Assembly: GCA_035772405.1 (NCBI GenBank)
Contig: JAYKKM010000196.1
Location: forward strand, 1,633,501 to 1,697,500
Reading direction: 5' to 3'
Source of the DNA: Chrysogorgia sp. JL179-B06
Lineage: Eukaryota > Cnidaria > Anthozoa > Scleralcyonacea > Chrysogorgiidae
DNA length: 64,000 nt
The position numbers and the translations under genes are program-made. Under the pieces are notes generated by a model. The model did no database searches. It saw only the letters and a program-made list of their open reading frames with translations, and was not told the origin of the DNA. Shown here piece by piece: positions 1-11,179 of this stretch. How positions within the stretch are numbered: position 1 is the stretch's first letter; every line of letters starts with the position of its first letter.

Positions 1-94
1 ATTCGTTCAGGATGTGGTTCGAAAAAAAAGCTTATGATTGATTCAGTCGATACCTTGTATTTCCTTTCTTTTCGGCCATGATTTAGCAAGCAAG

Positions 95-1220
95 CAGTGT
101 TTCCACTTTCCAAAATTGAAATTTCCTTTTTTTGTCCTGAAATTTCCTTTTTCTGACCGAAATTTCCTTAAAAAAATATCGAAATTTCCTTCAAATTTCC
201 TTCAAAAAGTTTAGTCAAATTGAGCTGAATATTTTCCAAAATAGTCTGTCAATGGACAAAATTTTCGCCTGGCCCAGGGCCTTTCCCATCTTCAGTTCCT
301 TGAACACTCGAAATATACTAATTGACTGTGCACGTATGGTCGTTAAATGCGTGGGAAAAATGGAACAGACAGGGCCGTTGCGAGCAAAGAAGACCAGGGG
401 GGATGGGGAAAGAAATTTACCTGATTTTCGAAATTATTTCTTATTTTACCTGAAAATATTTTTCGTTCAGTCAGAGTTATCTACATCGCAATTTACACAT
501 ATTTAAGTCCATTTCGGATCGGCTAAAACTTTTTTCGCATTTGCTTTCGACTAAAATTCAAAAACATTGAACGCCATATTGAACGCCATATCACCGTGGG
601 TTCGTCGTCGAACAATCGGAAACTGTCGTCTCTCTGTCCGTGCAATACAATGATTGATATTTACATGAAGTATAAGTTATGATTTCGAATTGTGATAATT
701 ATTGGAGAATGTTAAGTTCTGTTGAGGTATATTTTTACACCTGGTGTGCTTTTCGGACAAGTCAATTGGTGCATAGTTTACCTGATTTTCGATTTTTGCA
801 CATTAGGAGAAAGATGTTTTCCAATTGCTGAGTCACAACTGACAATTAATTGGCTCCAGGGCCGTAGCTAGTGGGGGGTGTGGGGGTGTTACACCCCCTA
901 GCATTTGAATTTTTGAATTTCAGGTAAAAAATTTACACCCCACACACCCCCACTAGCTACGGCCCTGGGAACAGATCACGTGATTGTATTATAAATAGGT
1001 TTTTATGACGGCAAACTCGCAACTCAAGAGTCTAACGTGAGAATTTGTCAACCCGTGAATATGTGAACAGATAAAAAGTGTTTTCTGTCGATATTTTGAA
1101 TATTTTATATTTTCCTTCAAATTTCCTTCAAATTTCCTTCAAAATTCATTTCCTTCAAATTTCCTTCATTTTGTCAAAATTTCCTTTCAAAAGGAAATTT
1201 CCTTCAAAGTGGAAACACTG
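95..1220. mobile_element. Non-autonomous hAT-type DNA transposon
   Basis: The element begins CAGTGTTTCCACTTT and ends with the exact reverse complement of those 15 bases. It is flanked by a perfect 8-bp direct repeat, CAAGCAAG, at 87-94 and 1221-1228. An 8-bp duplication with a CAG-type terminus is the hAT signature. The interior has no transposase; the ORFs in it are short and unrecognisable. It is rich in repeats of the form AATTTCCTTCAA near both ends, and carries a separate hairpin element at 856-967. Confidence 0.85.
856..967. repeat. Short foldback (hairpin) element inside the hAT element
   Basis: Arms of about 35 bp starting CCAGGGCCGTAGCTAGTGGG are inverted around a short AT-rich loop. 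The terminus resembles a hAT-type inverted repeat. The flanking 8-mers do not match, so no target duplication supports a separate insertion. Nothing coding is seen. Confidence 0.7.
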
Positions 1221-1323
1221 CAAGCAAGACGTCTACGAGCCCACGCACTTTAGTACAGCGTTATTAAAATGTGTTACTTCATGTCACCCTCATTACTCGT
1301 TATTCATTACTCATTACTCATCC

Positions 1324-1362
1324 CAGGCGGTGTGCGCACTACGCTCCGCGGAATTATGGGTA
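1324..1362 (+). repeat. Left copy of an exact 39-bp inverted repeat
   Basis: This 39-bp GC-richer sequence (core GCGCACTACGCTCCGCGG, ending in ATGGGTA) recurs as an exact reverse complement at 4174-4212. The pair encloses the exonuclease-like pseudogene, the HIRAN ORF and the minus-strand hypothetical gene. In both copies the repeat ends with ATGGGTA pointing inwards, so it could be shared 5' gene sequence or the end of a mobile element. Confidence 0.9.
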
Positions 1363-1422
1363 AAAACACAAAATTTCTCATTTCCATATGATACGCCGAA
1401 TATAGAACAGCTCCATAGCGAA

Positions 1423-2354
1423 GGAACTTTATTACCTTTCTTGCGGGAGGTCACACGAAAAGCAAACCTTAAGAGTTTAAAGGACAAACTGCTGCAGTGG
1501 ATGCTTCGTGTTTGTTGCATAGAGCGCTATCAATAAGCATGAGTCGAAATGGCGACGAAAGAAGGTATATATTTCAGTATACAATGAGTTATTTGTTTAT
1601 ATTGATCTGTTCAGAAAATTATAAAATTATTTTGAAAAGACGTTTAATTTTAGATTACTTGATCTTCTTAATTCATACGTCGATCTTCTTGAAAGAAACG
1701 AAATCAAACCGTATGTAGTTATTTGATGGATTAAGATTGCCAGCGAAAGAACTTGAACGTGTAAAAAGGGCAAGGTGAGTATCGTCTTTGTCGACGCAAC
1801 TTTTTAATAATTATGTAAATTACTTCGCATATCGATTTTAATCAGACTGCTTGAATGCAACAGCACACACGGTGGTCAACGTTTAGTGTTAATATAACAA
1901 TATTTATCCCACGTTTTTGCTTTTATATAAATATCAATGTATAGACGCCGAGAGGAAATCCGAGCAAAAGCAACTGAGCTTCGAAAAGAAGGTGAAGTAG
2001 TGGCAGCGAACAAACTATTGGCCGGAGCAACTCGCATAACATACGCCATAACAACTGAATTTATCAGAGTAAGTGTCACTATAGTCTAGTGAAATACTCT
2101 AGCTACTAAAACTCTTCGGTGTTAACATTTAATGTAGATGTAATATAAAATTGTGAAGACTTTATTTTATAAATAATGATCAAATTTACATGCCTGTATG
2201 TTTGTATTGTTTTAGTTGTGTCGTGATAGAAGTATCGATTATATTGTTGCCCCGTATGAAGCAGATGCACAAATTGCATATCTTATGAAAAAACGGACAA
2301 GTAGATGTTGCCATCAGTGAAGATTCTGACCTACTTGCGTTTGGATGCCAAAAG
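1423..2354 (+). pseudogene. Exonuclease 1-like (XPG/Rad2 family) gene fragment, frameshifted
   Basis: Four exon-like blocks with splice signals follow the order of the EXO1 N-terminal nuclease region: 1423-1564 (LLPFLRE, then in another frame AVDASCLLH), 1719-1774 (LFDGLRLPAKELE), 1945-2068 (REEIRAKATELRKEG) and 2216-2354 (IVAPYEADAQIAYLMKK, then AISEDSDLLAFGC). The last two motifs are the XPG-I acidic active-site region as found in EXO1 rather than FEN1. There is a frameshift near 1470. A second, equivalent to one extra base after the second AAA codon at about 2294, leads to a TGA at 2318-2320. Retained introns make it an unprocessed pseudogene or a captured gene fragment. The normal function would be 5'-3' DNA exonuclease in repair. 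Confidence 0.8.
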
Positions 2355-2647
2355 GTAAGAGGGGTTCTATTTCCCAGACAAGATGAAGTCTGTACTCAGG
2401 TTAGCCTTTAGCATAATGTCAGCATTAGCTATGATATATGTTCACAAAGGGTCGTAGGAAGCTCAAACTGTAAAATTGGGCCAAAACTAAGCCAGTTCCT
2501 AAGGTATCAGCAATAAGCCTAAATTGGGGAATGGGTTATACCCCCCACCCACCTAATTTCAACCAGTTTCTAATTGTTTACATTTATTATAATAACAACA
2601 AAAAAGGTTATATGTACAACAATATTCATGTATTCTTTATATTGCAG

Positions 2648-3106
2648 GTTTTGTTCAAAATGGAAATGATGGAATGTGTGATTACCATACAGTCAGTTGC
2701 AAGAGTGCAAGTTTGGAATGTTGGTGAAGAAACTGATGGTTACAGTGGAGAGCATACACTACCCTTTAAAGTGATGGGAACATGTTTTTGGACTAGTCGG
2801 CAAGATGCACTTGAAGAGGCATACACATACCTTCATGAGCACAACCGACCTGTCTTTGCCAAACTTGTTGAGGAGCCAGAAAATGTGAACGACAGCAATG
2901 CAATTGCTGTTTATCTCATGGCTTCAGATAATTACAATAAAGTAGGATATATTGCAAGAGAACTAACAAATCATTTGAAGGAATTGAAGCCCATTATGAA
3001 ATCTTTGGATGTTTCAGTAAAGCACATCCGTTTCAGTACTTTAGAAAATACAAAGCACGGAATGTGGCATAACGATGTTTTTGTAGCTAGCAAGAAAGTG
3101 AAGTAA
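2648..3106 (+). CDS. HIRAN-domain ORF, possibly a fusion exon downstream of the EXO1-like fragment
   Basis: A clean acceptor (TATATTGCAG) precedes an open frame of about 150 codons ending in TAA at 3104-3106. The first in-frame ATG is at 2660. The segment FAKLVEEPENVNDSNAIAVY followed by VGYIARELTNHL fits the HIRAN domain, a single-stranded-DNA-end binding module of HLTF-type proteins and of stand-alone proteins. The residues just after the acceptor (VLFKM) also match what EXO1 carries after its GCxKK motif, so the exon may join the upstream fragment. No downstream partner domain is visible. AATAAA-type signals lie 70-190 bases after the stop. It may be an intact small gene or a chimera; no function is claimed. 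Confidence 0.6.
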   Translation, partial: VLFKMEMMECVITIQSVARVQVWNVGEETDGYSGEHTLPFKVMGTCFWTSRQDALEEAYTYLHEHNRPVFAKLVEEPENVNDSNAIAVYLMASDNYNKVGYIARELTNHLKELKPIMKSLDVSVKHIRFSTLENTKHGMWHNDVFVASKKVK

Positions 3107-3538
3107 AATGGTTACAACCTTCTGTATCTCTATAATCTGTCAGTGCTAAACACCACAAAGCTATGTACATTTAACTTTATTAAAGCAATAAGGCATTTAA
3201 TTTTCTAGGTATAACATGCAGGATATGGAGAATAATACCGTACATGGATGTGTAGAAATATGAAATTTATTTTGAGTATTCAACACGAAAAATAAATTTC
3301 GTATTTCCAAGCGTCCATGTTGTGTTTATTATATAAAAAATGTCCTATTTGCCTTCTTTTGCCTTGCAAAATATCAGTAAACTCTAATGCTGATTCAGCG
3401 ATAATTGTCAGGTGAGATTCTCAAAAATAATTGCACAAGTGCGATTATCATTTTTATTAGTGGCGGAAAAATAAAACACTGCATTTTATATAATAAAAAT
3501 AGTAAAACCATGTTTATAAATTGTAGAAATCTAAAAAC

Positions 3539-4180
3539 CATTGTTATTGGCCACTTGTTTCTGTGGGCATCTTCCCAGTAAAGACATATATACTGGACAA
3601 TAGCAGAATATTCGGAAGTTGTCCATTTTGGACAGGATGACTTTTCTGAACTGATATTATCTTTCCCAAACAAACGTCTCTTACGAGAAGCTTCTGATTC
3701 TGTTGGCAGGCGGTTTTCCGGGGGTATTGCCTTCAGGAACACACGATCTCTTTCCTGCTACTGACACATCTTCCTATAAAATTCAATAACTTTTGGATAG
3801 AAATTCACTGTCAAAACGTGGGGCGCGTTGGGGCGCGTTCAGTCTCAGTCTTTCATCACATATTCTTATAACTATTTCAGCACAATTGGAATAAAAAAAT
3901 GTCCTCCATGAACTCAACATAGCAAGAACAAATAGTGATATAAAATGACTCGTCAAACGTCAGAATAGCATGCTACACGTGTACACGATGTTTTATACTC
4001 GCTTTCGCCAAACACAATAAACAAAATACAATAATGAACACTATAACTATTAAACTTTATTAAAAGTTGAATTAAAAGAATAAATATCAAAGAAACATAA
4101 CGAGAATATACGTCCAAACTTACCATATTTTCATTAAAATGCCGCCATCTTCTCTCGAAGCAGGAAATACAACTACCCAT
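3539..4180 (-). CDS. Hypothetical minus-strand gene, two candidate exons
   Basis: The first exon would be 4124-4180: its ATG lies in the 39-bp repeat, it encodes MGSCISCFERRWRHFNENM, and it ends at a good donor (GTAAGT). An MGSCISC start is compatible with N-myristoylation plus palmitoylation. The second candidate exon, about 3539-3754, encodes a basic stretch (EASRKRRLFGKD) followed by WTTSEYSAIVQYICLYWEDA and HRNKWPITM. It has a weak acceptor and a weak donor (ATG|GTTTTT). Both exons are in phase 0 and would join. I do not recognise the family. It could also be unrelated exon-like sequence. Confidence 0.35.
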
Positions 4181-4212
4181 AATTCCGCGGAGCGTAGTGC
4201 GCACACCGCCTG
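4174..4212 (-). repeat. Right copy of the exact 39-bp inverted repeat
   Basis: Exact reverse complement of 1324-1362 over 39 bases. The flanks beyond the repeat differ, so the copies are short. The candidate start codon of the minus-strand gene lies inside it. Confidence 0.9.
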
Positions 4213-4701
4213 CAAACACCCCAAGCGTCGAGTGAGTTAGCCTACGTCATAGTCTGTGAAATTTTGAAAACCACAGACTATGAACCAGCGCCGTTAATCG
4301 TGTTCTGTGACGTAGCTACTATAAGGAATCTTTATAGTAGACCATGATTGGTCGCTTAGAAATTTTAGTTAATACGTGATATTCAATTGGTTAATAACTA
4401 CTTCCGTTTTCAATGTTTGTTGTTTACAACGGCACGAAGACCTGTCTTCGGAAGACAGTTTCTCAGCCGCCTCAACGTATTCTTTGTAAACGAGACTATT
4501 AAAAGAGTTTGCAGGATGATCAAACAGTCGAAGAGATGCGGGAATTGAATTGTTAATCATACGATATTTCCAGGTAGCCGTCGAGTGCCGATTCTCGTTA
4601 TACTGTTTCTTTTAGCTTTTCAGCTTGTCCTATTTGTCTATTAGAACTTTTTATATGATTTCTTAAACTTTTAGTGAATACTCGTTAGTTGCTATAAGCA
4701 T

Positions 4702-4915
4702 AGACTTGCTCCAAGTCTGCCTCTTGATTGTTTCGGGTTTATTTAAAGACGTGTTTGTTTGAGAATACGGGTTTGTTTCGAGACAGGTTCTTTTCAAAAC
4801 ATTGAAACAAACCGTCTTTGAAACCAAACCACTCTCGAAATAAACCCGTCTTATCGAAACAAACCCGTCTTTAAATAAACCCGAAACAATCAAGAGGCAG
4901 ACTTGGAGCAAGTCT
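4702..4915. repeat. Foldback MITE with 50-bp perfect arms
   Basis: Arms at 4702-4751 and 4866-4915 are exact reverse complements, starting AGACTTGCTCCAAGTC. The loop is rich in the motif GAAACAAACCCGTCTT and its complement. The flanks TATAAGCA and TATAAGGCA look like a target duplication with one indel. No coding capacity. Nearby, 4246-4281 forms a small separate hairpin. Confidence 0.85.
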
Positions 4916-5162
4916 ATTATAAGGCATAAGCACAATCTATAAGCATTGCGAATAATCAGCATAAATTACAGAAGTAACAGAACACACAATTTGGCTCTGA
5001 TGCACAGACGCTACTTAGCACCGCCTTTTTGCGCCCGCGAGCGTCTGTACGCAGGCTACGAGTGAGTTTGACACAAAAATAACTGCGTAATATATTTTTC
5101 ATCAATTCTTCTCGAACAGTGTTATTTCCTATACTAATTCTTATATTTCTTCGTTATATCAG

Positions 5163-5324
5163 CTCAAAGTTCGGTTCCACCGATAAACTATCGCCTTCCA
5201 GATGACAAGACGAACTGGGAAGAAGTATGGAAAGTTTTGAAATCCGATACTGGGTTATCAAGAACAGATGATCCAAATCTCTCTGTGTTTGATACTATCT
5301 TCAGAGTGAATGCCAAGGAAAGAG
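5163..5324 (+). pseudogene. Copy 1 exon: propeptide start
   Basis: Acceptor ATCAG and donor AGAG|GTAAAG. It encodes the region after the signal peptide (YRLPDDKTNWEEVWKVLKSD), two residues shorter than copy 2, which has an extra VE. Phase 1 at both ends. Confidence 0.85.
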
Positions 5325-5445
5325 GTAAAGTCATTTTAAAATATTTCATAAATCCCAATCAGTATATTGTTGGATTTTTAATTTTGTTTACTTTTTTTTT
5401 ACTTTTTTTTTTCTCACCATTTTCTACATATCTTTTCACTTCCAG

Positions 5446-5649
5446 GCCAAGGAACTGGAAGAAGCGATTCCAACATTTTTCTGTTCGAAGCGGATTTCCA
5501 AATGGATAAAAACGAAGTTGCACAAATTATCTCGCAGGGGTCTCAGGGATCTCAAGGAACTTCTCGAGGCAAAAGAGCAGTAATGAGAAAGACAAATTCA
5601 AATCTTTGGCGACCTAATATAGCCTATGTGATTGACAGCGGTCTTTCAG
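5446..5649 (+). pseudogene. Copy 1 exon: propeptide end and activation site
   Basis: Encodes GRSDSNIFLFEADFQM, holding the FEAD equivalent of the FxGD aspartate switch that occupies the zinc in the zymogen. The RGKR cleavage site and the mature N-terminus (NLWRPNIAYVIDS) follow. The donor TCAG|GTAAG is intact. Confidence 0.85.
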
Positions 5650-5958
5650 GTAAGTTGAATATTATGAACAGAACACTATGCTCAGTCAATTTACAAAGGC
5701 TTTTAGTTATGCGTACTATATATGCATACTGCTATTTAAGTCACATACACTGATATAAAAGGTATACATATATTTTTAGTTGCTAATGTCCTTTAAGATA
5801 ATTAAAAAATATCCGTTTTTATCTTTTAAAGACATACCAGAGGCCCTTAAATTCTAACTAGTAATGCAGTGATAATTAAAATCGTTGCGAAATTATGGCT
5901 GAATAGGTTTGATCTATTTTCGTTGATGGAATTGTTATTTTTCTATTTTTTCCTTAAG

Positions 5959-6088
5959 CACGAGCCAGATCAGTTATACAATCTGCCATAAGGGAATGGC
6001 AAGATACGTTACCTTGCATGGGAACATGGACTGATGTAACTCTCCGTACAAGACCCAGAGATTATATGTATTTCTTCCAAGGAGGAGG
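5959..6088 (+). pseudogene. Copy 1 exon: astacin N-terminal half
   Basis: Encodes SVIQSAIREWQDTLPCMGTW and ends in YMYFFQGGG, typical of the astacin N-terminal subdomain with its first conserved cysteine. One codon shorter than the matching exon of copy 2 (24951-25083). Confidence 0.85.
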
Positions 6089-7359
6089 GTAAGCAATAAT
6101 GAAAATATGTAGAGAAATGAGGCAATTAAGATTCTAAAATTTTATTTTGCTTGTAAAGGGTATCATGGGCAACAAATAATACTAGTTGTGAAAAGCAAAC
6201 TAATGAGGCAAAAATAAAATTGGTGCGACATTTAGATACAAAGTATTCAAACAAAACAAATTAGTTGCACTTTTAATGTTGCTAACCGCCATCTTGGACG
6301 TATCTAGCCATTCTCAGTTATAAGTCTGAAACTCGAGTTTTGTAAATATTTTCCATTTTCAATTGAACCACAACACTTTAAAAGGCATGCCGCGGTACTC
6401 GGTCATCCACAAACTAGTTTCATCACGTTTACCCTAGTTGTAGCGTCACCAACTTTAATTACGTACGCAAAGTATTGAAACAAGATGGCGGATGAAAGGG
6501 TTGTCTTTGGTCAAAATTAGAGATGTTGTTTTGCACAAGACTAGTTTTGTTTCCTTGTATTACCTTTTTAGGCATGTTTGTTATTCAGAATTGTAATTAT
6601 ATGATATTAGTTGTGAATATAATATGAAAAAGAGGATTAAGAGAACTCCAATGTTTCGAAATATACTTAATGGACGATGTTTCGGACGATGTGTCCTTAG
6701 TGTCGAAAAATACTTAAGTAAGAGTGTCAGTAAAAGTAAGAATATGTCGAAAATCAATTAAGTAAGAGTAGACGTCGCTTCGTGGACGACGTTTCGGACG
6801 ATGTGTTCTCTTATTTCTCTTTTTCATATTCCAGTTCTTTTGACAACTTAACAGCTTTCATATTTTTTCTTGTTATGATATTTGTTGCCAATTACGCTCT
6901 AAAATATCAAATTATATCCTCAAATATAGCAGTTCATTTTTCGTTTTCGCCTCTATGTGACGCATTGGTAAACGATGCGGTTCAGTTAATAAAAGAACAA
7001 GCCTAACCGAACTATAATCTTACCCCTAACTCAAAACGAGAGGGTGGTTTTCTGGATGTCATATAGTAATAACCATGTTTCTTGCCCGTCGCCCTATAGT
7101 GCACGTTCACTGAGAGCAGAGGTCTTGAAGGTTCGAAAACACAACATTTGATGCAGCACAATAGGATATGAATATATAATCATCGTGTAAAATTTAGTTA
7201 CAGAATTAGATATTTGGAATATCAAATAGACTCAAGTTTGAGTATCCCATCAAAATTGACAATAAATATAAATTTAATTATGAATCTAGATTTTGACCTT
7301 CAAGAAATTAATTTGTGCCTGCTCTGCATGTAAAACGTATATTTGTATTTCATTTTTAG

Positions 7360-7451
7360 CTGTTACTCACAAGTTGGTCGCCGAGGAGGAGGACAAAGAG
7401 TTTCGATTGGACGTTGATGTGAATATCACGGAATTGCTGTTCATGAAATTG
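7360..7451 (+). pseudogene. Copy 1 exon: first half of zinc motif, with in-frame TGA
   Basis: Encodes CYSQVGRRGGGQRVSIGR, then a stop (TGA at 7415-7417), then CEYHGIAVHEI. In copy 2 the same codon is GGA. The change sits next to the conserved cysteine and eight codons before the first zinc histidine, so translation would end before the catalytic site. Confidence 0.9.
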
Positions 7452-8068
7452 GTATGATACACTTAAGGTCATGTTATACTGTGCAATGTAATTTCATGCA
7501 ACGTGTCTCGCGACACAACGGCTTAATCTGATACGTCACAGTTATCATAAATGGGGGGTGTTAAATGAGGCAACTTTTCTTGTAACTTACAACGTAATTT
7601 TAGCTGAAAACTAATATTGAAGGTTGCTATAGGACCGGGCATGCATTCTCGCGGCTCCCATTGACTTATGCGGAAATTTAGAAAAAATCATTTGGAAAAA
7701 AGTTGAAAATTAAAAAATATATGTCATCACGATTTTTTTGTGTAAAATAAATAATACGTAATTGCGTTCATCCAAATTTGATATAATAATCGAATACTCT
7801 AAAAAGGTTGGTGTACTGCCGAAATAGTTTGTAGGAGCTAATTAGTATAACTTTCAAGCGAACGCCTTTCATCAGAGAGTGAGAAGTAAAGTGATAATAC
7901 ATTTATTAAAATCTTGTGGGGTAAATTTAGGGTAAATTAGACATTTTTCATGTCACCAAATGTGATGAAAATTACAAAATTTACTAACATTTCGAGACCA
8001 AAACACGATGTATTAAAGAATAAGAAAATTATTTAAACTATGGTTCATTATAGTCTTTTACATCCTAG

Positions 8069-8152
8069 GTCATGCAATGGGTCTTTGGCACGAGCAGTCT
8101 CGTCCCGACAGAGATAGTTATGTGAGAATATTATGGAACAATATTATTCCAG
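8069..8152 (+). pseudogene. Copy 1 exon: second half of zinc motif
   Basis: Encodes [20 protein letters not shown] and ends in NNIIP. It supplies the second and third zinc histidines. Acceptor CCTAG and donor CAG|GTAAC are intact. Confidence 0.85.
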
Positions 8153-8635
8153 GTAACTAATTCCAACATAGCTGTTGTGGTATCCCAGACTATGTTTATA
8201 TTATTTACTTATCTATGAAGTTATTCACGACGATTGTCAAGCTCATATCCTCAAAAAAATGTTTCTGAGTCTCGGACAAGAGTTGAACCTGTAACCATCT
8301 GATTACTGGTGAGACGCTCTCACTGACAATCAGAAGGTTGTAGGTTTCCGACTGTCCGGGACTTTTTCTTTTTTTTTCTGAGGATATTAACTTGGCGATC
8401 GTCCATATATCATGTGTCTTCTCCAGGCTCTCCACGGCACATTCACTACATCAGTGTAAATATTAACATATGAAGTTATTGTTATAGTATATTATCATTT
8501 CATAATATCTGGCGAAGCTTAATAAACTACACTGAAAATACGGCTGAATGCAGCTGTGTATACAACGATATTGCATGTGTCAGAGTTTTTACACAGCAGC
8601 ATATAGATTATGTTACTATTATGCTTCTTCTAATG

Positions 8636-8740
8636 TTATTATTATTATTTATTATTATCACTATTATTATCACTATTATTATTATTATTATTATTATTAT
8701 CATCATTATCATCATCATCATCATCATCATCATCTCCTGA
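8636..8740. repeat. ATT and ATC microsatellite in intron of copy 1
   Basis: Runs of (ATT)n pass into (ATC)n. A related microsatellite sits in the same intron of copy 2 (29331-29510), followed in both by a CATGGT-rich stretch (8830-8862 and 29590-29645). It was therefore present before the gene duplication. Confidence 0.85.
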
Positions 8741-8904
8741 CATAATCACTTATGCCTGGTGTTTCCCATTGTCTCGACATTGTAATCGTCAGCTGCATGC
8801 ATCCATAGTTACAGTATGATCATTATTAGTCATGGTCATGGTCATTGTCATGGTCATGGTGCCACCCCTGTCTCAGACTCTTGTGTTTATACGATTATTT
8901 ATGG

Positions 8905-9147
8905 CAACGAAATTCAACTTCCAAAAACACTCCTCCGCAAGAGTTAATAGCTTGGGTGTTCCTTATGATTATGGCAGTGTGATGCATTATGGAGCAACAG
9001 CATTTGCTAGAGCTCGTGGTTTGTCCACAATTCAAAACATCAGAGATCGACAAAGACTCGGACAGCGTAGAGGATTAAGTGCTTCTGACAAAAAGCAAGT
9101 TCAGATATTGTATGGATGCACAACTGTCAAACCAACACGACCATCAG
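8905..9147 (+). pseudogene. Copy 1 exon: Met-turn and C-terminal astacin domain, acceptor lost
   Basis: Encodes the segment with SLGVPYDYGSVMHYGATAFA, including the Met-turn SVMHYG, and ends with the last astacin cysteine (LYGCTTVKPT). The preceding dinucleotide is GG at 8903-8904, where copy 2 has AG (29707-29708), so normal splicing into this exon should fail. Reading frame inside the exon is intact. Confidence 0.85.
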
Positions 9148-9721
9148 GTAAGATTTATCAATTAAGGACTATAATACTGCTTGAAACAATAGTGTAATAA
9201 TACCTAATGAAAATTTAAAAAAATATTAGATTACGCGGAACCGTTTGAACCAAGACGGCTATAAAATCTCAGCTCAATCGAAGAATAAAATCAAACTTCT
9301 TAAGCCCCACACAAGACCAATATTCCTTGACAAGTTCATTTCCAGTTGTTATACTTGTGTGTGACGAACACTTTTTTTGCCATACTAATTTTCTAAGTAT
9401 ATGCCTGTTTATAACTGTAGGTGTGAACAGTAAATATATTTTATTACCTCACGTATTCGGTACTCATTTCTGCATATTCAAGAGCAAATCAAACGTGCCT
9501 AATAAATATTGTCAAAGAACATTTGCTCATCTGTACAAGTCTCTATTATTAGGTTTAATCATGTAATCAGGTCTGAGTTTCCTTTTTGTTTGGATGCAAT
9601 CAGCATTCCATTTACACAACATTTTACTGAACAAAACATTTTACAACAAAAATACTTAGAAATCAACTTTTTGGGGGTGCAGGGGGATTAGCCTGAGCTG
9701 TCAATAAAATTATTGATGGTA

Positions 9722-10132
9722 TGGGAACTGTACCAAAAAATAAATATTACGTATAATGTTTAGAAATGTTAATAGTTTTACGGTATCTGCTCTTGTACTC
9801 GAGAAATAACGTTTTCATTCCCGTATTTTATGCTTCTGGACACCGCCATTTTAGCGTTTACTCGACGGCTCAGACTCAAGGTCCAGCGAAGGTACTTCAA
9901 GGAACAAGTACAAGCACTCAATGACAATTCTCAATGACATTAAAATTGAAAAGAAAACACCGCTGTACATCAATCTTGAGCCATTGAACAAACTCGAAAA
10001 TGGCGGCGTCCAGAAGTATAAAATATTAGAATGAAAACGTTATTTCTCGTACCGTAAAACTATTAACATTTCTAAACATTATACTTAAAGGCCTTTTATT
10101 TTAAACTAATTTATTTTTTGGTAAAGTTCCCT
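9722..10132. repeat. Foldback MITE with arms of about 130 bp
   Basis: The left arm (about 9722-9855) and right arm (about 9995-10132) are imperfect reverse complements. Shared blocks include AATGTTTAGAAATGTTAATA, CGAGAAATAACGTTTTCATT and CTTCTGGACACCGCCATTTT (one mismatch). It sits in an intron of astacin copy 1 and is absent from copy 2. No ORF. Confidence 0.8.
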
Positions 10133-10207
10133 TTAAATAATTTAAACAGAAGATTAGAGAGTTGTTATAATGTTGACGTAATTTCTAATTAATACGTTTT
10201 TTCCTAG

Positions 10208-10345
10208 TTTGCAGCGATACGTCGTCACATAAAAACTGGTGCAGCGTATCTCAGAAGTTGGGGCTTTGTACTAATTCTTTATTTAAGAGTTATATGACTA
10301 CTTATTGCTGCAGTACATGCCGTCCAACAACACCAAAACCAGCAG
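10208..10345 (+). pseudogene. Copy 1 exon: ShK domain 1, no counterpart in copy 2
   Basis: Encodes a six-cysteine ShK-like module from VCSDTSSHKNWC to YMTTYCCSTC, then a Thr/Pro linker (RPTTPKPA). Phase 1 at both ends, so gain or loss keeps the frame. No equivalent exon is present between 29954 and 31230 in copy 2. Confidence 0.85.
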
Positions 10346-11179
10346 GTAATTTATCGGAAAATGACGGGAGGATTCCAATGACTTTATTTAGGCCATTTAA
10401 AAAATATCTCGGTTTATCATCAGTAGCAGCAAAAAAATGTGTGCGAGAGGGCGGTTTTTTTTGCATGTCTTTAAATGTGTTTGTTCATAAATAGCAACAC
10501 GTAAAGAGATTAATATAATGACTGAGTGAGTTTCTTACTTTCTTAATACTTCAAAATTGAATGATGTGCGGACGAATACGGTCTAAATCATATGAAAAAT
10601 ACTCAAACTGAAAAACATTGAAAATGAAAAACAACGAACTGACTGATGAACCTTTTCACACGAAAATGTATCCTCACCCAAAACTATGATATACATATAG
10701 TACACTACAATATTATTCAATGTTACTTTCGAAGTATCCCATGTAGAATCAGAACTGCCGCCATGCCATCTCAAAGCAGCTACATAGTTTATATATAGGC
10801 TAAGAAGACTGAAACGATAAAAAAATCAAGAATAACGATTACAAAGTGGTTGACGAAGTAGCAGACATGAAATCAATGCTACTTGATTGATTACACTTAC
10901 CAAACATCTGGCTCGAACAACAGCTGCACGTGTAATTCGCTTTTCAAAATGGCCGACAGTCACGAGAATTTCGCGCAGGTCTGACGCGCGTGTTCTGTGA
11001 TGACGGAAATAAATTTCCGTGCGGCAGGAAAAAGTGACGCGTGCGCTGATGATAAACCGGGATATTTTTTAAATGGCCTTATTCGTACGATAAGTAGGAG
11101 GCAAAAATACCATTTCAACTGAACAAGCAAAACTTTATAATGAAGGTCACATTTTCCCATTGCGCAAACTCTACACATG

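Noticed and set aside
252..506. 84-codon ORF at the left end
   Set aside because: Inside a non-autonomous hAT element, no recognisable domain.
2531..2647. Upstream in-frame extension of the HIRAN ORF
   Set aside because: A strong acceptor at 2647 and low-complexity residues before it (YIYYNNNKKGYMYNN) show it is intron read-through.
7415..7417. TGA in astacin copy 1 as a selenocysteine codon
   Set aside because: Copy 2 has glycine here, no selenoprotein relative is known to me for astacins, and a second lesion (lost acceptor) supports a pseudogene.
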